A stretch of DNA of 64,000 bases, from positions 174,791-238,790 of the forward strand of contig CAYQLT010000001.1 in the NCBI GenBank assembly GCA_964418425.1, in the 5' to 3' direction. Positions within the stretch are counted from its first letter, which is position 1. Each line of letters starts with the position of its first letter. Of the stretch, positions 59,149-64,000 are shown in pieces. The notes beneath the pieces are model-generated. The model ran no database searches, had not been told where the DNA came from, and saw only the letters and a list, made by a program, of their open reading frames with translations. Origin of the DNA: CAYQLT01 sp964418425. Its GTDB lineage: Bacteria > Bacillota > Limnochordia > Limnochordales > Geochordaceae. The translations under genes and the position numbers were made by a program.

Positions 59149-60316
59149 GGAAAACCTCTCGTCCGGTCTGGTGTTGTGCCAGGAGCTCATCCAGCAGCTC
59201 GGACCACTGGCGCACCACCTGCTGCCACGTGAAGCGGGAGACAATGCGCCTGGCGGCCTGCCAGCCCATCTGTGCCCGGCGATGGTTGTCTTGGAGCAGG
59301 GCGATGCAGGCTTGCGCAAAGCGGCGGACGTACTCCGGCGAACCGACCTCTCCTGCAATCAGCAAACCCGTTTGCTCGTCTTCGACCGTCTCGGTGAGGG
59401 CGTAGCGGCGAGAGGTGACCACCGGAAGCCCCGCCGCCTGCGCCTCCATGGCGGCAATGCAGGATGTCTCGGGAAAGTCGGTGGGGTACGCCCACAGATG
59501 GCATTGGCTAAGGGCCCTGGCCAGCTCGCGCTTGGGTAGGCCTCCTCGCAGGTGCACCTTCCCTGCCGCTTCGCCCAGCCTGCGCAAAAGACCCCGGTAT
59601 GGCTCGAGGGGCCGGTAGCTGAACACGTGAAGCTCCACGTGGGGGAGCTGAGCCCATATCCGGGGCATCACATCGCGGATAAGCAGGGCAAGACCTCGCT
59701 CGGGGACGGAGGTGTAGGCGATCCGCAGGACCCCATCGGCCCCGGCCGGCTGCTCAAAGGCGACTCCTCCAGCGCCGGCAAACAGATCCGGATGAACACC
59801 GTTGGGGATGACCCGAACCTGATCGGCCGGCCACCGGGCGAAGTCTCGAAGGCAAGCTCCCAGCCACCCGCTGACCGCCACGACCCCGCCCCGAACGTAG
59901 CGCCCGAAGGCCCGGTAGCCGATGCGCCTCCAGGCCGCCTCCAAAAGCCAGCGCCGCACCCCGGGGGCCATCTCCGGGTAGATACCGATATGGTCGTGGA
60001 CCCACAACAGCCTTACCCGCCCGGGAAGACGGCGCCGCACGTGGGGGAGCTGGCGGAACACCACCGTCACGTCCACCTCTGCCGCCTCCTGCCAGGCGGG
60101 GGAGCGGACATCCACGTACTCCACGTCGTTGTAAACGCCGGCCCGACGGCCAGGGTGTCCCACCACCACGACCCGGTGACCTGCTCCGGCCAGGCCCTCG
60201 GCGACGCTCATCAGCGCGGTCTCGCTGCCTCCCACCGGACGGGCCTCCAGGTCGGGGGGCACATAGGGGCCGCACAGGTCCGCGTAAAACAGCACCGACG
60301 GCCGGCGGGATCTCAC
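59138..60316 (-). CDS. GT4-like glycosyltransferase, paralogue of the 53.8-kb gene
   Basis: 392 residues. RPVGGSETALMSVAEGLAGAGHRVVVVGHPG, VVFRQLPHVRRRLPGRVRLLWVHDHIGIY, VIPNGVHPDLF, IAYTSVPERGLALLIRDVMPRIWAQLPHVELHVFSY and FPETSCIAAMEAQAAGLPVVTSRRYALTETV. It is clearly related along its length to the gene at 53801-54907. The GTG at 60316 overlaps the stop of the upstream O-antigen-ligase-like gene (GTGA), indicating one minus-strand operon. Confidence 0.9.
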   Translation of the reverse strand: MRSRRPSVLFYADLCGPYVPPDLEARPVGGSETALMSVAEGLAGAGHRVVVVGHPGRRAGVYNDVEYVDVRSPAWQEAAEVDVTVVFRQLPHVRRRLPGRVRLLWVHDHIGIYPEMAPGVRRWLLEAAWRRIGYRAFGRYVRGGVVAVSGWLGACLRDFARWPADQVRVIPNGVHPDLFAGAGGVAFEQPAGADGVLRIAYTSVPERGLALLIRDVMPRIWAQLPHVELHVFSYRPLEPYRGLLRRLGEAAGKVHLRGGLPKRELARALSQCHLWAYPTDFPETSCIAAMEAQAAGLPVVTSRRYALTETVEDEQTGLLIAGEVGSPEYVRRFAQACIALLQDNHRRAQMGWQAARRIVSRFTWQQVVRQWSELLDELLAQHQTGREVFHGR

Positions 60317-61533
60317 GAGCCCGTCTCACCGCCGGCCCGGGCGGCTCCGGCTACCCCGAGCCCCACCAGGACGGGCCCGCTGATGTGCAGGGTGAACAGG
60401 GGGGTGTCAAAAAGGCCCATGGCGAGAAAACCGATCACGGCGGCGGCCAGCGCCCACCGGTAGGGCTGGTCGCGCAGCCGCCACACAAGAGCCAGCTCCC
60501 AGACCACCCACCCGAAAAACAGCAGGGCTGCCGGAACGCCCCATTCGGCGGCCACCCTGAGGTACATGTTGTGGGGATCCGTCAGGTGGGCGGACTCGGG
60601 CAGCGCGTAGGCAGGGTGAACCAGCAGAAACTGGTTGGGCCCCACTCCCAACCACGGCCGCTCCCGGATCATCCGCCATGCCGCCTGCCACACTCCCCAC
60701 CGCGCCTGCTCGGTCTCCCAGTCCAGCAGCGCCACCAAGCGGGCCCAAAGCTGCGGCCGCAGGCGTATGACGGCGAAGCCCACCGCCCCGACCGCGCCCA
60801 CCACGGCCGGGCCCGCCAGCGGCACCAGGGCTGCAGCTCCCGCCGCGCCCCCCCAGAGGGCGTTTCGGACATTCAACGCCAGGGGCGCCGCGAGATTCAC
60901 GGCCGCGACGGCGAGGCCCTCGGCTCGTGCCCACCACTGCCTGTCGTACGCCGCCCGCCCCAGGCCGAGAATGGCTCCGAAGACCAACAGGGGCCCCAAA
61001 CCGTTTCCCCCGAGGCCCAGCACGGTCCCCTTATTCTCGGGCCCCCACAGGGTCAAGGAGAGTCCCGACAAGCCGAAGGGCACCCGCAGCTGTGCCCCGC
61101 TGAAGGCCACCACCAGGGCCGCCAGCCCGACCAACGCAGTGGCCCTCTGGATGCTCAGGACAAACCCGGGGCCGTCATCCACGGCGAAGCGGCCCACGGA
61201 CCAAAGCCACCACAGCGCCGCCATGGCAACCAGGCCGGTGGCAGCCGCAAAGGGGGAGAAGGCGCCGAGGGCGGAGGCGACCCCCAGGAGTGCCAGCCCG
61301 GCAGCCGCCGCCAGGGTGTGGCGATGGGACCGAAGGCGAGCGAACCGCGAGCGGCGCGCCAGGGTAAGGCCCAACGCCAGGGCGAGCCCCGCCGGTGGCG
61401 AAAACACCAGTCCAAAGGGTAACAGCCGCTCCATCCACACGCCGGCGTTGGGTTGTGCCTTGCGAGCGCTGCCGGCTGCGACCATGCCTGCGGGCAGCGG
61501 TGAGACCGCCGGGAAAGACGGGGTATCCGGCAT
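60313..61533 (-). CDS. O-antigen ligase / Wzy-like polymerase (WaaL family)
   Basis: 406 residues with about ten transmembrane helices. The family motif RPWLGVGPNQFLLVHPAYA...LTDPHNMYLRVAAEWGVPAALLFFGWVVWELALV lies in the large extracytoplasmic loop, with the catalytic-type His in DPHN. Such proteins polymerise or transfer undecaprenyl-linked glycans. AAGGTGAG precedes the ATG at 61533. Together with three glycosyltransferase genes and uppP at the window end this forms an envelope-polysaccharide locus. Confidence 0.88.
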   Translation of the reverse strand: MPDTPSFPAVSPLPAGMVAAGSARKAQPNAGVWMERLLPFGLVFSPPAGLALALGLTLARRSRFARLRSHRHTLAAAAGLALLGVASALGAFSPFAAATGLVAMAALWWLWSVGRFAVDDGPGFVLSIQRATALVGLAALVVAFSGAQLRVPFGLSGLSLTLWGPENKGTVLGLGGNGLGPLLVFGAILGLGRAAYDRQWWARAEGLAVAAVNLAAPLALNVRNALWGGAAGAAALVPLAGPAVVGAVGAVGFAVIRLRPQLWARLVALLDWETEQARWGVWQAAWRMIRERPWLGVGPNQFLLVHPAYALPESAHLTDPHNMYLRVAAEWGVPAALLFFGWVVWELALVWRLRDQPYRWALAAAVIGFLAMGLFDTPLFTLHISGPVLVGLGVAGAARAGGETGS

Positions 61534-61632
61534 GGGCTCCGACTCACCTTCCTTCCGCCTTGAGCCTGACCCGAGCCCTTCTGTCCATCTGTCTTGTGGC
61601 AGAACCGGGTGTCCTTTGTCCGCGGCGCCCTT

Positions 61633-62625
61633 TCAGTCTCGGGCCTGTGCCGCGTCCCCCGGCAGACGGGGGCCCAGACCCGCCAGGTACTCGTGGGTGA
61701 GCACCCCCGAAAGCCACAGCCGGGACAGGCCCGGCAGGCCAAGGGCCTGTCCCCGTTGCGTCCATGCGAGGACGTTGTCCGCGCGCACCCGTCCCCCCAT
61801 GCGGCACAGCCAGTTCAAAGCCCGATGGGCCGCCGTCTGCTGAACTGCCAGGCGAGCCACAAATCCGGGATGTTTTGCTAGAAAATAAGCGGCGCTGCGG
61901 CTACGCTCCCGTTCCTTCTCCAGGAGCCGTTCCAGTTGCTCCGGGGCCGTCACGGGCGGCTTGACGTGGTAGCCCACCGCCCCGCGGGCCCGGCGGCGGC
62001 GCAGGCCACAGCGCTGCAAGCGAAGGCCCAGGTCGATGTCCTCCCAGCCCCACTCGCCGAAACTCTCATCAAACAGCCCTGCCCTCAAAAGATGCTCCCG
62101 GCGCACCGAGGCGTTGGCCGTATCCAGAGGGCTGGTGGAAAGATCCCAGATGCTGCCCCGGGGCCGGCTCGAGACCGCCTGCGGGGAGGGCACGGTACGA
62201 AGCACCCCAAGCACCAGGGAACGAGGCCCATAGCGGTGATGCGCGTGAAGATGGGCTTCCAGAAACGAGGGCACCACCAGCACGTCGCTGTCCACGAAGA
62301 CCACCAGCTCGCCCCGGGCCGCCTGGATGGCTGCGTTGCGCGCCCGGGCGGGCCCACCTCGCTCGTTTAAGCGCAGCGGGTGGATGGGGAGGGCAGGCTG
62401 CCGGCGGGCAAACGCCTGCACCCGCTCCCAGGTCCCGTCGGTCGAGGCATCGTCCACCACGATGACCTCCACGGCATGACCTTGCCGGGCCGCGGCCGCC
62501 GCCGCGACCGCCAGGTGGTCCAGGCAGGGTTCGATGATGGCTGCCCGGTTTCGGGCGGGTACCACCACGCAGACGGTCAGGGGCCGCAGCCCCCCGGTGG
62601 CTGAAGCATGGCGCCATCCTTTCAC
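61633..62625 (-). CDS. GT2 family glycosyltransferase with GalT-type C-terminal domain
   Basis: 330 residues. A GT-A domain (LTVCVVVPARNRAAIIEPCLDHL, VIVVDDASTDGTWERV, RGGPARARNAAIQAARGELVVFVDSDVLV) is joined to a second block (LRAGLFDESFGEWGWEDIDLGLRLQRCG) typical of the galactosyltransferase C-terminal domain. Soluble, probably cytoplasmic face. GTG start at 62625. It is the first gene of the minus-strand cluster; 192 bases separate it from the divergent transporter gene. Confidence 0.9.
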   Translation of the reverse strand: MKGWRHASATGGLRPLTVCVVVPARNRAAIIEPCLDHLAVAAAAAARQGHAVEVIVVDDASTDGTWERVQAFARRQPALPIHPLRLNERGGPARARNAAIQAARGELVVFVDSDVLVVPSFLEAHLHAHHRYGPRSLVLGVLRTVPSPQAVSSRPRGSIWDLSTSPLDTANASVRREHLLRAGLFDESFGEWGWEDIDLGLRLQRCGLRRRRARGAVGYHVKPPVTAPEQLERLLEKERERSRSAAYFLAKHPGFVARLAVQQTAAHRALNWLCRMGGRVRADNVLAWTQRGQALGLPGLSRLWLSGVLTHEYLAGLGPRLPGDAAQARD

Positions 62626-62817
62626 TGGCCGGATCCGACGTCAGGCCCGGCTCGGGTAATTCGGGCTGCCAGCGGCCGGTCCTGCCCGAAGAGCCTGCTT
62701 CGGCCACGGGCGCCCGCAACTGCGCTTGCCCCCGGGCCCATCCATGGACGGTCCTTTCATACCCATACCAGGGGTCGACGGCCGCTTTCAACCTTTTTCC
62801 TTTTCCCGCGCGGCCTG
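62626..62817. other. divergent intergenic region
   Basis: 192 bases between the minus-strand GT2 gene and the plus-strand transporter gene must hold at least two promoters. A repeated CATACCCATACC (62757-62768) and a short pyrimidine tract (62791-62806) are the only notable features. I see no convincing promoter boxes on either strand. Confidence 0.4.
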
Positions 62818-63774
62818 ATGAGGGCAAGACCGCAGCCGGGGGGAGCAGCCCGCATCCTGATGGGAACAAGATCTACCATGGGGCTGGCTGTGGGAGCGCT
62901 GCTGGCAGGCCTCGGGGTGCGGCTCACCTGGGTTGCGGCACCCGATTGGCTTGGGGCCCGGCTGCATCACGCGCTCGGACGTCCGAGGCCGCCCTTGGGG
63001 CTCGCGATCGTCGGGCTGGTGGGGGCTGCCCTGGTCCACAGTTCATCGGTCGTGTCTGTGGCGACCCTGGCGCTGGTCGGCGCGCGGCGCCTCTCCAGCG
63101 CGCAGGGCCTGGCCGTCATGCTGGGAGCCAACCTGGGAACTACCGTGACGGGTCAGTTTGTATCCGTGGCGCAACGGGTGGATCCCGGGCCGGCGTTACT
63201 GGCGGTCGGCATCGCCCTTGCCTTTGCGGGGCGGCACCGAACGATGGCTGCCCTCCTTGTGGGCTTTGCGGCCCTGGTGGAAGGGATCGGGCTGCTGGCA
63301 TGGTCCTTGGCGGCCCTTGCCGGCGGAGCGGTCTCCCGATGGCTTGAGGCCGCCGGGTCGCAACAGGGGCCCGTTGCGTGCTTCCTCGCCGGTTGGGCTG
63401 TCACGGCCATCGTTCAGAGCAGCACCGTGGTCACCACAACCGTGGTCTCCCTGGCCGCCTCTGGGCTGGTCAGTTCGCCAGCGGCGGTTGGCCTTGTACT
63501 GGGCAGCAACGTGGGAACGGCCACCACAGGTTTGGTGGCCTCGCTTTTGCTGGGACGGCAGGCAAGGCGCCTGGCGGTTTTGGACCTTTTGAGCAACCTG
63601 GTGGCCTCCTGGGTTCTGACGCTGGCATCCGGGCCTGTGGTGGCGGCGCTGGAGTGGGTGGATTCGAGGCCGGAGCGGGTCGCGGCCAACGCGCACTCTC
63701 TTCTCAACCTCTGCACCCTTGTGGCCTTGCTCCCCTGGGTACAACGCCTGGGCAGGTGGGTGGAGCGGGACTGA
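62818..63774 (+). CDS. Na/Pi-cotransporter family protein (NptA-like)
   Basis: About 318 residues with two inverted repeats of the PF02690-type domain. Each repeat has the QSS(S/T)-like motif: ALVHSSSVVSVATL ... LGANLGTTVTGQ and AIVQSSTVVTTTVVSLAASGLV ... LGSNVGTATTGLV. The first copy has His in place of Gln. Members move phosphate with sodium or are regulators without known substrate. No PhoU domain is fused. ATG at 62818 is the earliest; 62860 or 62878 could also serve. Confidence 0.85.
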   Translation: MRARPQPGGAARILMGTRSTMGLAVGALLAGLGVRLTWVAAPDWLGARLHHALGRPRPPLGLAIVGLVGAALVHSSSVVSVATLALVGARRLSSAQGLAVMLGANLGTTVTGQFVSVAQRVDPGPALLAVGIALAFAGRHRTMAALLVGFAALVEGIGLLAWSLAALAGGAVSRWLEAAGSQQGPVACFLAGWAVTAIVQSSTVVTTTVVSLAASGLVSSPAAVGLVLGSNVGTATTGLVASLLLGRQARRLAVLDLLSNLVASWVLTLASGPVVAALEWVDSRPERVAANAHSLLNLCTLVALLPWVQRLGRWVERD

Positions 63775-63933
63775 CGCATCTTGGAGCAAACTTCCGGTTC
63801 CGGTCGCCTCCCCGGGCTGTAGGGACGCCAGGAACCCCCGGCGCACGGGCGAACCCTTCGCCTATCGGTCCGGGAGGCCGGAAGGCCATTTTGGGCGACA
63901 CGAAGGCGGGAGCAGGCGGGAGGGCACGGCACG

Positions 63934-64000
63934 GTGAACTGGGATCAGGCCCTGGTGCTGGGACTTGTCCAGGGCCTCACGGAGTTCCTGCCCGTGAGCA
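63934..64000 (+). CDS. uppP: undecaprenyl-diphosphatase, N-terminal start (cut by window end)
   Basis: The first 22 codons read NWDQALVLGLVQGLTEFLPVS, the invariant N-terminus of UppP/BacA, including the QGLTEFLPVS motif. UppP recycles undecaprenyl pyrophosphate for peptidoglycan and O-antigen-like glycans, which suits the preceding glycan cluster. GTG at 63934 with GCGGGAGGG upstream. Only the start is in the window. Confidence 0.9.
   Translation, partial: MNWDQALVLGLVQGLTEFLPVS

Noticed and set aside
1..64000. tRNA, rRNA, CRISPR arrays, prophage or transposases
   Set aside because: No cloverleaf-like sequence, rRNA segment, regularly spaced repeats, integrase or transposase motif was seen.

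Overview
The window is about 64 kb of very GC-rich, gene-dense chromosome from an endospore-forming member of the Bacillota. The evidence is the complete spoIIIA operon (spoIIIAA to spoIIIAH), an uninterrupted sigK, spoIVB, spo0A, dipicolinate synthase subunit B, sleB- and pdaB-like genes, and the order iscS-mnmA-alaS-ireB-ruvX-mltG, aroQ-pepP-efp-spoIIIA-accBC-asp23-nusB-xseAB-ispA and mlpA-ymxH-spoVFB-asd-dapG-dapA-rnj-tepA, all of which follow Bacillus/Clostridia synteny. The base composition, the many GTG/TTG starts and the pervasive 4-base GTGA/ATGA stop-start overlaps suggest a deep-branching high-GC lineage (Limnochordia-, Thermaerobacter- or Symbiobacterium-like); this placement is inference.

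Layout. 1-11.6 kb: the end of rarA, then iscS-mnmA, a YtxH-like gene, an AI-2E-type exporter, alaS-ireB-ruvX, a DUF1292 gene, mltG, sigK and a YqeG-type phosphatase. 11.6-16.8 kb: chorismate genes (aroC, a fused aroK-aroB, aroQ), pepP and efp. 17-22.5 kb: the mother-cell engulfment-channel operon spoIIIAA-AH. 22.5-28.6 kb: accB-accC, the asp23/amaP pair, nusB, xseA-xseB, ispA. 28.7-29.35 kb: a large non-coding region that I identify as an OLE RNA (ornate, large, extremophilic RNA), followed by the gene for its membrane partner OapA. 30-36.4 kb: tlyA, nadK, argR, recN, spoIVB, spo0A. 36.5-44.5 kb: steA-steB with two glycosyltransferases, a DinG-type helicase, a LysM-SleB hydrolase and two polysaccharide deacetylases. 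44.7-57.9 kb: an M16 peptidase, an assembly gap flanked by a 55-bp direct repeat, a secreted beta-rich protein of unknown function, ymxH, a glycine-zipper protein, dapB, spoVFB, asd, dapG, dapA, a glycosyltransferase, RNase J, tepA and a YlzJ-like gene. 57.9-62.6 kb (minus strand): an envelope-glycan cluster of three glycosyltransferases and an O-antigen-ligase-like polymerase. 62.8-64 kb: a Na/Pi-cotransporter-like gene and the start of uppP.

The main points of interest are the OLE RNA/OapA locus (where dxs and folD are absent from the usual cluster), a Spo0A whose receiver domain has lost several conserved residues while its DNA-binding domain is intact, a dipicolinate synthase subunit B gene with dapB standing where spoVFA is expected, and candidate sporulation-sigma-factor promoters for spo0A and spoVFB. 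No rRNA, tRNA, CRISPR array, prophage or transposase was seen.
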